Shown here: in pieces, positions 48,101-60,514 of the stretch
How the letters are laid out: each line of letters starts with the position of its first letter
Numbering within the stretch: position 1 is the first letter of the stretch
Assembly: GCA_027257055.1 (NCBI GenBank)
Contig: JAPVLO010000571.1
Coordinates: 372,001-436,000 of the forward strand
Direction of reading: 5' to 3'
Origin: Cephalopachus bancanus
Taxonomy: Eukaryota; Chordata; Mammalia; Primates; Tarsiidae
DNA length: 64,000 nt
Program-made: the position numbers and the translations under genes
Notes under the pieces: generated by a model
Seen by the model: only the letters and a program-made list of their open reading frames with translations
The model's database searches: none
What the model was told of the DNA's origin: nothing

Positions 48101-51100
48101 CTCGTGGCGCAGGCACTTGTGGGAGGCGACCAGCTCTGCCTGGGGACAGTTAGTACAAGGCTATGAGGGGACAGGGTGTCTGCAGCCCCTGTGAGGCCAA
48201 ACCCTGACTCTTCCTCCCAGATGGACAGCCAGAAAGCCCACACCCCCACCACTCTTGAGAAATGAAGGGCCAGGTATGGTGGCTCACGCCTGTAATCCTG
48301 GCACTTTGGGAGGCCAAGGCGGAAGGATTGCTTGAGCCCAGTAGTTTGAGACCAGCCTAAGCAACATAGTGAGACCTCGTCTCTATAAAATATTAAATAA
48401 TTAACCAGGCATGGAGGTGAACGCCTATAGTCTCAGCTGCTTGGGAGGCTGAGACAGAAGGATCTCCTGAGCCCAGGAAGTCGAGCCTGTGGTGAGCTGT
48501 GATCAATCATGTCACTCTACTCCACCAGGGCAACAGAGTGAGACCCTGATATGCAAAAAAAAAAAAGGCCAGGTGCAGTGGCTTCACACCTATAATCCCA
48601 GCACTTTGGGAGGTCAAGGCGAGAGATTGCTTGAGCCCAGGAGTTTGAGACAAGCCTAAACAACATAGCAAGACCTTGTGTCTATAAAAAAGTAATTTTT
48701 AAAAAATAAAGAGAGAAGAAGGAACCTCCTTCACTGAGTGCCTTTGGCTACCAAGCTCATCAGACACTCTCTGTGACTCGGGCTCACACACACAGCTCAC
48801 ACACTAAGCTAGGCATTTATTTGGTTCATGTTTCCTTTAAACATTCAAGTAATTGTCAACTGTTAAAATTGGGAGACAATACACGAATATCCAGGTATCT
48901 GGCTTCCCTTGAAAATTAGAAAATCTGGCGACATGGAGCCTCGTTCACGGGCGGCCACCGTCAGTGGAGCCAAGGAGCAGCAGGGTCCTCGCCGTGGCCT
49001 CCTGTCACCAGGCTGCCTGCTGCTTCCTGTCCCACACCTAGCCACCTACACCCCCCACCCCCGGTCTGGGCAAGCACCTGATTTGCTTTGCTTCTAATCC
49101 TCATGACTGTAAACTAGGCCCCACTCTCTCAATGCTGCAGAAGGCGAGGTGGAGGTTCCGAGTCTGTGGGGTGAGCTTGAGATCACCAGCTCTGTATGGC
49201 TGCAGGACCCCTGCTCTGACCATAGCGCCAGAGCGCCTGAAACCCTCTCACGTAGCTGGCACCAATTCCTGCTCAGGTGAGGCCTGAGCAGCCGGGAGCA
49301 GGACAAGTGCCTGAATGTCCCACACTCCCTCACAACTAACTCCTGGCAGACTCCTCTCCCTCTTGCCCCAGCACCCTGATACTCACCATTTGCAGCTGAA
49401 CCCGCTCCTGGGCCTGGCTCACGGTCCCCTGCAGGGTCCGCAGCAGCTGCTCTGAGTTCTGGACCTGGGCCAGGAGCACCTGCATCTGTGGGGGGAACGA
49501 GGGCTAGGGTGAGGTCAAAGGGACTCCTAGGAGGTGACAGGCGTCCAGAAGCCCTGCTGGGGCTCGAACAGAGACGAGGCTCACCTGCTTGGCACAGTCC
49601 TCATTACTCCGCCTCAGGCCCTCTTGCAGCTCGTCCCGCTCACGGCTGACGCTCTCCAGGTCCTTCTGCAGCTGCCGGCCCTGTCACAGACCCTGACCTC
49701 AGTCCCCATCTCCAGGTGGCCCTCCCCACCACGCCATGCCCTGCACCCTGCCTCTGCAGGGATGGTGTGCCGTCACCCGCAGTCCCTCAGGCCGCCAGCC
49801 CAGGAGCTGTTGTTCTTCCCTTCACACCCGGTCCCCCCATCAGCAGGCCGGGCCGGGTCCACCTCCAGCATGGCTCCAAATCCACCCACTGCTCGCCATT
49901 CTGCTGCCATCTCCTGGTCCTAGTCAACACCTTCTCTGGCGCTATCCTCCCTTCTCCTATGGCTCCTGCTCACCTCAGTCCCTCCCTACATGCAGGCCCA
50001 GGTGGCTTTCAAGGGAGGCCTCTCCCTGGCTTACCCCCTGAGGACACTTCCCACCTGCAGAGCTTCACGGCCTTCCCTGGAGGCCCAACTCGTGGGGCCT
50101 CAGCCTTCCTTCCTGATCTCCTCTCTCCTCCTTGGTGGCCCTCCTGCTCCTCTGACACCGCCCTTAGGGTTTTGAACTTGCAGTTCCTTCTGCCCCCGAC
50201 CTTGGAGAGCAATGCCTTCCCACCATCCAGATCCCAGCTGCCGCCTGAACCCAGGTCAGTCTCCTTGCTGCCGGTATGGTAACCGCACGCAATTCTGTCT
50301 GGGCATTTCCCCACAACACTGTCTTCCTCACACGTCCACGGGCATGTTTCCAACTCCGCTTGCCAGGAGCGAGCGCCCAGGGCTTGGGAGCAGGCCTTAC
50401 CGGGGAAACACCAGGCGGCAGGAGGGACGGTATGCGAGGGCGCTCCGCCCACTCCACTCACCTCCACCTGCAGCTGCTCCCACTGGGTGTCTGGGACAAG
50501 CTGGTAACCGGGGGGGGGCAGGTAGATGCCCTCGGGAACCAGGGTGCCCGTGGACACCAGAGAGGCTGTCTCCTCCTGCTCGGGACTCAGGCCCTGGCGG
50601 CTGCGGGGCAGGGAGGCGCTGCCGCCGGCCCCGCCGAGGGAGAAGGAGGAGATGGAAGCGCTGTCGTCACAGTTGTGGGCGAAGGCCTCGGCCGCTGCAC
50701 CCGCGTCTCCGCTCAGCTCCTCCAGGGGCTCCAGCGGGGGCGATGGGTCCCTGGACAGGGGCAGCAACTCCGTGGAGCCGTGCAGGGAAGGGGGATGCCG
50801 GGGCCGTCTCTGGAGAAAGGGGCAGGAAGAGGCTGGGGCCAGGGTCCCGTGGCGCCCTCGTCCCTCGCCCACCTGGCCGCCCCGCACCTGGATCTCCTGA
50901 ATCAGCTCCTCCGCCCTCAGCAGCTTCGCCTTCAGCTCCTCAATCTCCTGTTCCATGGGCAGCACGATCTCCCGCAGTTTCTCCGAGTCCTCGTGGGCCT
51001 GAAGGTAGGGGCTTGGGCAGTGACAGCCCCGGCTCCGGACTGCTGGCCCCGGGGTCTGTTCAGAGCTTCCTCTCTAAGCACATCAGCTCTCCTAACCCTC

Positions 51101-54100
51101 CCTGGAAGGCACTGCCCACCCCCACTGCAGAGGTAAGAGCACAGAGGCTCTGGATCTTGCCCACTTGGCCCCTGGGCATGAGGTAAAGGGGCCAAGGTCA
51201 TGTCGTTTTCCTGGGACCCACTTACTTACCATACTTTCTTCCCCAACATCCCGTTTTTCTTTTGTCATAGACCCTCGCATTTTTAGCTGGGCATGTGGCC
51301 TAAATTCTAGAATACCATCCGCATTTCTCAGCTTCCCTACAACTAAACATGATCATACAACTAAGTTGCAGTTAATGAGATGGAGGAAGATGTGCCAGGG
51401 GCGCCTTCCAGGACAACTCCTTAATGGAAGAGGGTGCGCCTTTTTAATTCCTCCTTCTCCTCCTCCTTGCTGGCTGAGATGTGGACATGATGGCTGGCAC
51501 TCAAGTAGTCATCTTGTACCATTAGGCAATCTGCTATCTATGGCAAAACTCAATATAGGAGGAGTCTGGGTTCTAGTGACTTGTTAAGCTGCTACACTAG
51601 TCCTGGAATGTCCACTGCACTTTAAGAAAAAATAAACTATCTTATTTAAACCACTGTTAATTTGGGTTTTCAATCTCATGCAGCCAAACCTCATCCTAGT
51701 TGATTAGTCCTCCCATAGTCCCATCACTCCCAGAAAGCTGACCATTTTTTCCCATCTCTTTTCGAGCTTGAGATGCTACTGAACTTGCACAGCCAACAGC
51801 CTCTGGACACCTCCCTTCAATGTCACACGGGCTCCTCTAACCTGATACAGCCAAACCAGACCACTCACCAATGCTGTTCTTCCTGCCACAAACACTAAAT
51901 CAGTGATAACGACCCTGCTGTCCAACAGTCATCCCAGTCCCTGTCCCTACCCTCAGACAAGCTCAGTTTAACCCTCCAAATCTCTTATATGGTTTCCCAA
52001 GCAAGGCAAGCCTGTGTGGCCCAAGCAAGACCCCTTTGGTCTTGTCTGCAGGCCTGGAATACATGTCCTGCAGATGGTCACACATGGATGGGTGATGGTT
52101 GAGCACAGGAGTTGGCCAGGACTGGAAGCTGCCTGGCTGCCGACTTGGTTCTCCCACCGTGCCAGGGGGCTTTCACTGGGCAGCACCCTCACCTGTCCCA
52201 CCTGTGGAGGTGCTTCCTGAGGAACACTTTGGATGCAAGTGGCAGCCTCTGCTGAGAAGCTGTGGCTCGGAAGCTTTTCTTTCTTGGGCTCTTGTTTTGA
52301 TCTTTGTCTTTCTGGGTTTTTTTTTGACTCAGGGTCTCACTCTGTCATCCAGGTTGGAGTGCAGTGGCATGATCGTGGCTCCCCACAGCCTCGACCTCCT
52401 GGGCTCAGGTGATCCTTCTGCCTCAGCCTCCTAAGTAGCTGGGACTGCAGGTGTGTGCCACCATGCCCAGCTAACTTTTTATTTTTTATTTTGTAGAGAT
52501 GAGGTCTCGCTATGTTGCCCAGGCTGGTCTTGAACTCTTGAGCGCAAGCAATCCTCCTGCCGAGGCCTCCCAAAGTGCTAAGCTCACAGGCGTGAGCCAA
52601 AATTGTCTTTCTAACCAACTAACTGATGCCATCTCCCTGAGCCTCAGTTTCCTGATGTATGAAATGAGGTATTAATTTAAGTACCCATCTCACAGGGCTG
52701 CCATGAGGATCAAATGTGGTAACAATGTAAATTTGCTCTGAAAGAAGAAGTATGTGGTAATATGTGCTTCCTGTTAATAACAGCAACAATAATAAAGGCA
52801 ATGACATACCACAGAGAATAGGAACAAAAACTTTAGAACCAGTCTGTCTAGATTTTAAGATCCCAACTCCATTCCTCATTGTGTACCTAGCCTGGGGAGA
52901 ACTACCAAATCTCTCTGAGACTCACCTGGCTCATCTGTTAAATGGACCTCGCTTACAGGGGAAAGTCTGGGGAGACTGAGTCTGCCAAGCACTGAGCACA
53001 GTACCTAGCATATCAGAGGTATCCTTAAGTGTTAGTTCCTTCCTCCTACGTGACACTTTTAGAGGTAGATGAACTTGTAAGAGGAAAGCCAGGACCCTGC
53101 TGAGCATGGAGCCAAGTCTTCAATAGTATATGGTACGGCCAGGTGTAGTGGCTCACACCTGTAATCCCAGCACTTTGGGAGGCTGAGGCAGAAGAGCTCA
53201 AGAGATCAAGACTAGCTTGAACAACAGACTGAGATCTCATGTTTACAAAGTCCAAAAATTAGCCAGGTGTGGTGGCACGTGCCTACAGTCCCAGCTACTC
53301 GGGAGGCTGAGGCAGAAGGGCTTCCCAAGCCAGGAGGCTAAGGTTGCGATAAGCTATGATCATGTCACTGCACTCCAGCCTGGGTGACAGAGTGAGACCT
53401 CTGCCTCAAAATCAACTAACTAATTAATTTTTTAAAATTTTAATTAAAAAAAAAACAACCAACCACAGCAGTATATGGTAGCTCAGTGCTCTTCTCAGAA
53501 TCATTACTGGGGGAGCTGTACCCAGCTTTGGGAATGGGACACTGGCAATGCTTGACATCTTTCTACACCCAGAGAGGGCAAGGTAGGCCGCCCTAGCCCC
53601 AACCTTTTCCATCTGCTTCTCCAGAGAGTCCAGGGGGTGAGCCCGGGACAGCAGCTGCTTCAGGCGGCCCAACTCCCGGTCCTTCTCCTCGTAGTCCTGC
53701 TGCTGCTGCTGCCGCTCCTGCTTCAGGGAAGCAATCTGGGCCTCGTAGCTACTGATGGAGTCTGGCGGGCAGGAAGGGCGGGGAGAGGGAGGGTCAGTGC
53801 GCTGGCCCTACCTGTGGGTGAGCAGGAGGCTTTCGATGCAGTGGCTTTCCGCAAGGCAATCTGCCATGGCGGTTGCCATGCGGGCTTTGCACAGACGGGC
53901 CTGGCCAATCACTTAGGCTCTGCACATCAGTGTCCTCAGGAGCAATATGGGGTATTACTGATAACCCCACTGGGCTGCCACAGGATCAAATGAGATGACA
54001 TAGGTAAGGTGCCCAGTCCTCTCCCTGAGCACACGCTGAAGACGTGATGCCTACTCCTACTCAATATATACCGTTAACAATCAATGCTTAATAATAATAC

Positions 54101-57100
54101 AGTAAGTCCTCTACATACAAGCGAGTTCCATTCCAAGAGTGTGTTTGTAAGTCCAATGTGTTCATAAGTCTAACAAAGTTAGCTTAGGGACCCAACTAAA
54201 ACGATCAGCTGCTATAAAGTCCTGTACTGTAATTGGTTTATAATACTTTTCACACAAATAATACATAAAAAACAAACAAGCAGTACCAGAAAGTAAATAA
54301 AAGCACAACCACTTGTTGGAGATGCATGCACGTAGCTGGGTGCAGAGGCTAATGCCTGTAATCCCAGCACTTTTGGAGTTAGAGGCAAGAGTATTGCCTG
54401 AGCCCACAAGTTTGAGACCAGCCTGGGCAACATGGCGAGACTCTGTCTCTATGATGGACCAAAAAAAAAAAAAAAAAAGTCAGGTGTTGTGGTGCATGCT
54501 TGTAGTTCCAGCTACTTGGAAGGCTGAAGAGGAAGGATCGCCTGAACCCAGTAGGTTGAGGCTGCGGTGGTCAAGAGCATGCCACTGCACTCCAGCCTGG
54601 GCAACAGAGACTCTGACTAAAAAAAAAAAAGAAGATGCACGCACATCACAATAGTATGCCAGGCATGTAAACTAACTTACATGACTGGACATGGAACACA
54701 AGTTCACATCTTTGAAAGTTTGCAACTTGAAGGCTTGTGTGTAGGCAACTTACTGTAATAAATATTTTCTTTGGACTAGACTCTGACCTGGGCTCTGGAA
54801 ATACAGAAAGTAATCAAACACAAGGCCTGTCCCGGGAGCTCACAGTCCAATGTGGAAAGCACAGTCTAATGTGGCAACAGTTAGGATGCAGAGTGAGCAG
54901 AACTAGGGGAGAGGACCCTTCCTGGACTTGTGGGTCCTGAGAAAGAAGCCCTCGCTCTGCCTGGCTGGCCAGGAGGGGATACTGGTAGACAGTGAAGGAG
55001 GGAAAGGACCCATTAGGTAACAGGGCCACAAGAGCAGAGGTGTGTCAATGTCAGGCTCATGGTGGGACATGTTGGAAGGGCTGGAAGAGTAAAGGTACCT
55101 GAGGAGATACAGTGGAGAGGATGGCAGTGAACGGTACCTAGGGCCTTGAATGCCATGCCAAGAGGTTTGGAATGTATCCTACAGGTCAGCGGGAGACAGA
55201 GGTGGTGTTGGGTTAAAAATGGACACTTTTTATTTGTATAGATATTGTCAATGTGTACTAATGTTAGAAGTAAAGGTTCAGCTGCCAGGCTGCCTGGGTT
55301 CAAATCTTCTGCAGCTTTTAGCTCTGTGATCTTGGGCAAGTTATTTAACTTTCTGGGGCCTCAGAGCTTCCTCTGTAAAGTGGAGATGGATAGTAGTTCC
55401 TGTGTCATAGAGTTTGTTATGAAGGTTAGATACTCATAAAGCATTTCACTTGGTGCCTGGCATATAGTAAACGCGCAATAAATGTTAGATACTGTTAGTA
55501 CTTAGGATACATCTTTTTTTTTTTTTTTACAGAGACAAGAAGTTTCCTTTGATAAATGTTTGCAAGCTTTAGAGAAGCAGATCTATTTAAAGAACAAACA
55601 TAAGGAAAATAGCAGGGTAGGCTGTCTGAGGAAACAAAGATGTACATGCCTGAAATGTGGGAAATGCAGCCCCGGGGAAGTCTGGGCAGGAGCAGTTGTT
55701 AGAAAGGGAAGTGGCATGGTAGGGTAGGAATTTTAGGATGTTTACTCTGAAAGTCAATGTCAAGGCCAGACTATAGAGGGAGATCTGTGAGAAGGCTGTG
55801 GCAGCCATCCAGGAGAGAGTTGACAAGAGTTCCACTACGGCAGGGGCAGTGGGGGCAGAGAGGTGGGGCAGCTCTGGCATGTTTCGGAGCCTCTGGCCGC
55901 TGCTAGAGGACAGGGAGGAGAAAAGAGGAAAAGAAGCTGGGGCACCTGGGAACAGGGAGCTGTGCTTCCCAAGTACCGAGAATGTGAGGTGGAGGGGGAA
56001 GCTGGAGCACGGGGTGGGGGCAGAGGTAGGGCGTCTGGGGAATGATGGAAACCAAGGGATTAGATACAGAGACTAGGCCCAGGTTGAGTCTGTAGCCCAG
56101 AGGCCCAGCCTGAAATGAAGCTAGGCTGGTTCGGGGAACTGAGAGGTTTCTTGTTCATCTTCAGGGTTGATCAGTCATCAGTAAGGGGAACAAGAAATGA
56201 CAAGGGGCAGGGGAACAGATAGAATTTCGGAGCTAAACTTAGCTGTAACCGACAGAGCGGCTATCACAAGTAGTGCCTCTATGCAAATATAAAAAGGGTG
56301 CCCTTTCCACTGGGCCGTAGCATATCCTGTGCTAGGCAACCCGGCTAACCTATTCCGTAGCTTATCTGTGCCCACTAACCCCCTTTATCGTCATGCGCTC
56401 CCCCTTACGGGTCTGATGGGAGGCCAGGGGAGCCTTGGTCTCACCTTTCAGGATGGCCTGCAGCGAGGCCACCTCCTCTTGGCACTGCCGCTGCACTGCA
56501 GCCACAGCCTCGGCCTTTGTGCTCTCGCTCACCTCCGCCACAGCCTTCATGGTCTCCATTTCTGCCCGGGCGCCTGCCAGCTCGGCCCGAAGCCGACCAA
56601 GCTCACCTGACTCGACCTCAACCTTTGCCTCCTCCTGAGGCTGGGGGTCCAGCGCTGTGGGGGACAGGGATAAGCCTCACTTCCCATCACTTATCGGATT
56701 CCTAACACCCCAGTCCATCCACCAAATCAGTTAGTCCACCTAGTAGAGCCGCCACGGTTACACCGCCTTCCCGTGGCCCCGCTCTGCTCACCGGGTCCCG
56801 CCCCCGCCCCTTCCCCTCCTCCTTCCCACCTCGCTCTGCCGGGTGTTGCCAATAGCCCGCCTTTTCCCGGTTGCCGCGTTCACCCAATCTCTTCTCTGCT
56901 CGGACACGGCCCCTCCCTTCCAATGGCCCCACCCCTCCCTCACCGGGCCCCACCTCTCACCTGCCACTGGATCTACCCCTTGAGTCGTCTGGTCACGCCC
57001 CCTTTGCCGGTGGCGCCCGGCCCCGCCCCCCTTTTCTGCGGCGCGGCCCCGCCCCTTTCTCCTCTCCCCTCTCCACCCCGAACTGCCGGCCGCCGAGCAT

Positions 57101-57211
57101 GGCCCCGCCCCTGGCTTCACCTGCCCCCGCGTGCATGGACCCCCCTCACGTACCCGCCCCCGGCCGCCGCCGCCGGTCCTCGCCTGCGACTGCCGGCGCA
57201 GCTGCCGCCAT
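45111..57211 (-). CDS. RABEP2: Rabaptin, RAB GTPase-binding effector protein 2
   Basis: Coiled-coil Rab4/Rab5 effector on early endosomes that supports membrane docking and fusion. Coding exons, 5' to 3' on the minus strand: 57211-57154, 56654-56445, 53761-53604, 50998-50888, 50809-50462, 49680-49585, 49485-49387, 48139-47984, 46835-46658, 46516-46505, 46411-46356, 46267-46214, 46096-45980, 45212-45111. They total 1755 nt, 584 residues plus stop, or 566 without the 54-nt exon; human is about 569. The N-terminus is [19 protein letters not shown]. Heptad-rich coiled coil follows ([23 protein letters not shown]), then a low-complexity Ser/Pro centre ([13 protein letters not shown]), a second coiled coil, and the C-terminus [24 protein letters not shown]. 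Every junction keeps frame. The 53603 donor is weak (GTTGGG). Confidence 0.93.
45553..45846 (+). mobile_element. Young-type Alu in a RABEP2 intron
   Basis: Duplication AAAAGCTCAGGGG at 45540-45552 and 45847-45859; perfect tRNA-like arm at 45628-45644. Confidence 0.95.
46214..46267 (-). CDS. RABEP2: RABEP2 54-nt possible cassette exon
   Basis: Encodes 18 residues, [18 protein letters not shown], between ...QQEQSK and [10 protein letters not shown]. The acceptor tract CTTTTTGTCTTCCTCAG is strong; the donor GTCAGA is weak. It is an exact multiple of 3, so inclusion or skipping preserves frame. As I recall the human protein, SK is followed directly by the LPDLLSEQ segment, so this may be alternative. 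Confidence 0.6.
46505..46516 (-). CDS. RABEP2: RABEP2 12-nt microexon
   Basis: On the minus strand CCACACAG, 12 coding bases, then GTGAGT. It joins ...REET+G (donor at 46657) to ...ASLCSLR, restoring TEVLEASLCS in frame. Omitting it would also keep the frame, because 12 is a multiple of 3. Confidence 0.75.
47286..47572 (-). mobile_element. Young-type Alu, delta-5 variant
   Basis: Perfect 14-bp duplication TGACCTCTGTATTT at 47272-47285 and 47573-47586 (approximate 3' start). Confidence 0.95.
47790..47885 (-). mobile_element. MIR remnant
   Basis: CCATTTTGCAGATGAGGAAAC and ACACAGCAGCTTGGG. Confidence 0.75.
48267..48563 (+). mobile_element. Old Alu
   Basis: GGGCCAGGTATGGTGGCTCAC to A12. Confidence 0.9.
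48567..48712 (+). mobile_element. Alu left arm, tandem to the previous Alu
   Basis: GGCCAGGTGCAGTGGCTTCAC to CTATAAAAAAGTAATTTTT. Confidence 0.85.
51240..52310. other. RABEP2 intron, no recognised element
   Basis: Within the large intron between exons at 50998 and 53604. Mixed-composition DNA with no gene or confident repeat. Confidence 0.5.
52318..52600 (-). mobile_element. Old Alu
   Basis: GACTCAGGGTCTCACTCTG to CACAGGCGTGAGCC. Confidence 0.9.
52625..53035 (+). mobile_element. Two MIR copies in tandem
   Basis: Copy 1 at 52625-52760 (GAGCCTCAGTTTCCTGATG). Copy 2 at 52830-53035 (GCTCATCTGTTAAATGGACC, AGCACAGTACCTAGCATATC). Confidence 0.75.
53136..53412 (+). mobile_element. Old Alu
   Basis: GGCCAGGTGTAGTGGCTCAC to CTCTGCCTCAAAATC. 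Confidence 0.88.
53925..54060 (+). mobile_element. MIR remnant
   Basis: GGATCAAATGAGATGACATAG and AAGGTGCCCAGTCC match the MIR 3' part. Confidence 0.65.
54333..54631 (+). mobile_element. Alu
   Basis: GCTGGGTGCAGAGGCTAATG to A12; carries TTGCCTGAGCCC and GGAAGGCTGAAG features. Confidence 0.9.
54780..55215 (+). mobile_element. L2-like LINE remnant
   Basis: GGAGCTCACAGTCCAATGTGG resembles the L2 3' region; no ORF. Confidence 0.45.
55258..55500 (+). mobile_element. Near-full-length MIR
   Basis: CTGCCTGGGTTCAAATC, TCTTGGGCAAGTTATTTAAC and TGGCATATAGTAAACGCGCA occur in MIR order. Confidence 0.88.
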
Positions 57212-57780
57212 AGTCTCAGCGCAAACGGCGGAATCCCGCACTCTCTGGTGACGGCGCTCACCGCTTCCGGGTCCTCTCGGCAGTTTCCGGATCCGCTCGG
57301 CAGTTTCCGGATCGGCCCCGGGCTCGAAGCCCCGGCCGGAGGTGCGGGGGCTTGCCGAGCCTCGGCCGAAGATTCCCGAGTCTACACCCAGCCACGGCCC
57401 CCGGCCCCGCCCCTCCCCTCTCGGCTGCGCTGCGCTGTTAACTAGGACGCCTGCACCTCCGCCTCGAAAGAGGTTCTTTCTTCAAAGCCCTTCCGAGCCG
57501 TCTCTGCGTGACCTTGGAAGCTCTGCTCCAATTACACCTCCTCCGGGACGCCGGCCGGCCTCTGCCAGGACGGACGAAGCGCTCTCTCTCTTCGTCCCGG
57601 TGCCAGAGCCAGCCTTTGACCGGCCCCGTCCGCCCTTCCGCCGGAGCCCGGCTCACATTACTGCGAATTGTGGCCGGGCCCTCCCCGCACCTCCGCCCTC
57701 GCGGCGCGTCCCTCGGGGCCGGGCTGCGCCGGCTTCGTTTTTCTGCGCGCCTTAGAGTCTCCGCGTAGTCCGTCGTAGAC
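56720..57780 (-). promoter_or_regulatory. RABEP2: CpG-island promoter of RABEP2
   Basis: CpG-dense block containing the start codon (57209-57211) and the upstream flank. An 18-bp direct repeat, CTCGGCAGTTTCCGGATC, occurs at 57276-57293 and 57296-57313, each with an ETS core (CCGGAA on the minus strand). A third TTCCGG lies near 57265. There is no TATA box. Confidence 0.8.
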
Positions 57781-58294
57781 GTCCGAAACTTGCATGTCCC
57801 CACCCCTGTTTTGATATTCAGCCAGTCACCGCTTCCTGCTAATCCCCCTTTCCCCCTGCCAGTGCCTCTCAAATCCCTCCTCTCCTTCCCGCCTCTGCCT
57901 AGGTCAAGCTCTCATTATCTCTGACCTCCACCCTTGGACGGTGACAGGCCATTCAAATCGATGTCCAGAGCCTTGATTTCCCTTCCTGCAAACCTGCTCT
58001 CCCTCTATAAAGGACTCTCCAGGAACCTGAAGTTCCTGATTCTCCGTGACCTCCTGCACGTCCTGTAAACTACCTCCAGTGTACTAAATATTCCAGAATA
58101 TGTCCCTTTTTCTCCATGTCCAGCACTTTTTCTCCATGTCCAGTGTCAGCTCCCATCATCTCTCTCCTGAACTTCCTGTGCCTCCTAACTGCTCCCCCAG
58201 TATTCACTCTTGCCCCTTTAGTTAGTTAATTCTCCCCAAAGCAGCTGGAGTGAGCTCTGTAAAACATAACTCATGTCTCATCTCCGTAAAACCT

Positions 58295-58580
58295 AGTAAT
58301 TCAGTTTGAAAATGGACAAAGGATATAAGTAGACATTTCACTGATGCCACAGGCAGCAAATATGCGCATGAAAAGTTGTTCAACATCATTAATCAGTAAG
58401 GAAATGCAAATTAAAGCCACAAGGAGGTATCACTACACACCTCTCAGAGTGGCTAAAATAAAAGACCACCAAATGCGGATGAGTATGTGAACTGGGTTTC
58501 CTGGATCTTGTTGGTAGGGATGTGAAATGATATAACTACTCTGGAAAAAGAGTATGGCAGCTCCTAACAAAGCTAAACAT
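58295..58580 (+). mobile_element. Old L1 LINE fragment (ORF2 3' portion)
   Basis: CAACATCATTAATCAGTAAGG, AAATGCAAATTAAAGCCACA and AGTATGGCAGCTCC match the classic L1 ORF2 end; reading frame broken. Confidence 0.75.
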
Positions 58581-59000
58581 GTGCTTCCTTGAGCACACCA
58601 AGCTTTTCCCCATGTTAGGCCTCAGTTCAAATGTCACCTTCTGAGTCAGGCCTTCCCTGATCACCTGTCTAAAGTAGCCACCCGTCTACCATTCTATTAC
58701 ATTAGTTCACTTCTCACCTTCTGAAATTTTTTATTGGTTACCTTGTTTATTACCTGTCTTCTTCATCCTTTCTTGGCTCCTGCTACTTCCCCAGCCTATA
58801 GCGTAGTGTTGGTAAATAAACTCAGTAGTAAACACACATTGGATGATGAATGAATGAGTGCTTTTCCTGCTGGTCTCTCTGGCTTCTCTCCTGTCCACCC
58901 TCCACACTGCAGCCAGGGGGATCTGTGAAAATACAAATCTGGTCAGGTCAACCCCTGGCTTAGAAATCCCCTATGGCTTCTTGCCCTCAGACTTAAATCC
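58581..59000 (-). mobile_element. L2 LINE remnant
   Basis: CAAATGTCACCTTCTGAGTC and GGCCTTCCCTGATCACC, reverse L2. Confidence 0.6.
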
Positions 59001-59498
59001 AGACTCCCTGTATGTATATGTGGCATGACTTCTGGGGAAGAAATAAAGCTCCAGTCAGTTTGGGGAGAGCCTTCCCGGCAGTTCTCAGACTTGGATTTTA
59101 TCCTACAGGCCCTGGGAATCATTGAAAGCCATTGAGCAGGGGAAGCACATGACCAATATCAAAGAAGTCCTCCTAACATGCGGAGTATAGGTGGGAAGCA
59201 AAAGACCAAGGGGACAGGGAGCCCAGGACAGAGGCTATCGAATTGATTCTTGTTGTAAGGAAGTATCCGAAGGGAGTTCGGATTCTAGAAATCCGAAAGT
59301 TGATTCTAGAAATATTTAGGATATAAAGTGAACTAGCCTTGGTGACTGAGTGCATGTGGGGAAAGAGAAAAGAATGTTTTTTTTTCACTGTTCCTAACGT
59401 CTTCCTTTATTCAACAAATACTTATTGGAACACCTACTAGATGCCAGTGTACTTCTAGGGACAGTAAGCATCCCTATTCTCAAAGAATGAACATCCTG

Positions 59499-59790
59499 AG
59501 CCAGGTTCAGTGGCTCAGCCTGTAATCCTGTGCTTTGGGAGGCTGAGGTGAGTGGATTGCCTGAGCCCGCAGGTTCGAGACCTGCCTGTGCAACTTGGCG
59601 AGACCTCATCTCTACAATAAATCAAAAATTAGCCAGGTGTGGTAGTGCGCGCCTGTAGTTCCGGCTACTTGGAAGGCTGAAGCGGAAGGATCACCGGAGC
59701 CCAGCAGTTCGAGGCTGCGGTGGCCGGGAGTGGCCACTACACTCCAGTCTGGGCGACAGAGTGAGACTCCAACTCAAAAAAAAAAAAAAA
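59499..59790 (+). mobile_element. Young-type Alu
   Basis: 17-bp duplication AAAGAATGAACATCCTG (59482-59498) / AAAGAATGAACATTCTG (59791-59807). Confidence 0.95.
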
Positions 59791-60178
59791 AAAGAATGAA
59801 CATTCTGGTGCAGGAGGCAGATGAGAAGACTAAGAAATAAACAAGCATAATTTGAGACCAGGGCAAATGCTGGGAAGGAAACAAGGGTGTGAGATCAAAA
59901 AAGCACCAGTGGGTCAGGGAAGGCTTCTCTGAGGAAGTACCATTTGAACTGAGCCCTGGGTGATGAAAGGAGTCAGTCAAGTGAAGAGCCGGAGAGCCTA
60001 GCAGAGATTCAGGAAGAAGAGCAGCAAGTGCAAAGGCCCTGAGGTGGGAATGTACTTGGCAAGTTGGAGCGTGGTGTGTGAGGAGAGTGGTGGAGGCACA
60101 AGAAGGATGTAGGTTGAGGCAGCAACCCTTGACCTTGTAGTTTCTATTCAGGTACATGAAAAGCCACTGACATGTTTT

Positions 60179-60514
60179 TATTTTTTTTTATATGTTTACA
60201 TGTTTTATATGTTTATATGTTTACATGTTTATATTTTTTGAGTTGGAGTCTCACTCTGTCGCCCAGACTGGAGTGCAGTAGCCACTCCTGGCCACCGCAG
60301 CCTCGACCTGCTGGGCTCCGGCGATCCTTCCATCTCAGCCTTCCGAGTAACCGGAATTACAGGCATGCGCTACCACGCCTGGCTGATTTTTTGATTTATT
60401 GTAGAGATGAGGTCTCGCTGCCCAGGCGGGTCTCGAACCCGCGGGCTCAGGGAATCCACTCACCTCAGCCTCCCAAAGGCATGGGATTACAGGCTGAGCC
60501 ACCGAGCCCGGCTA
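60179..60514 (-). mobile_element. Young-type Alu, delta-5, with expanded tail
   Basis: Perfect 15-bp duplication CCACTGACATGTTTT at 60164-60178 and 60515-60529. Perfect tRNA-like arm at 60426-60442. Confidence 0.96.
60180..60234. repeat. Short tandem repeat in an Alu tail
   Basis: Units of TATATGTTTACATGTTT repeated imperfectly about three times. Confidence 0.8.

Noticed and set aside
50212..51186. 324-codon and 286-codon plus-strand open frames
   Set aside because: They are antisense shadows of RABEP2 exons 50998-50888 and 50809-50462, with the same frame-opening Pro/Arg bias.
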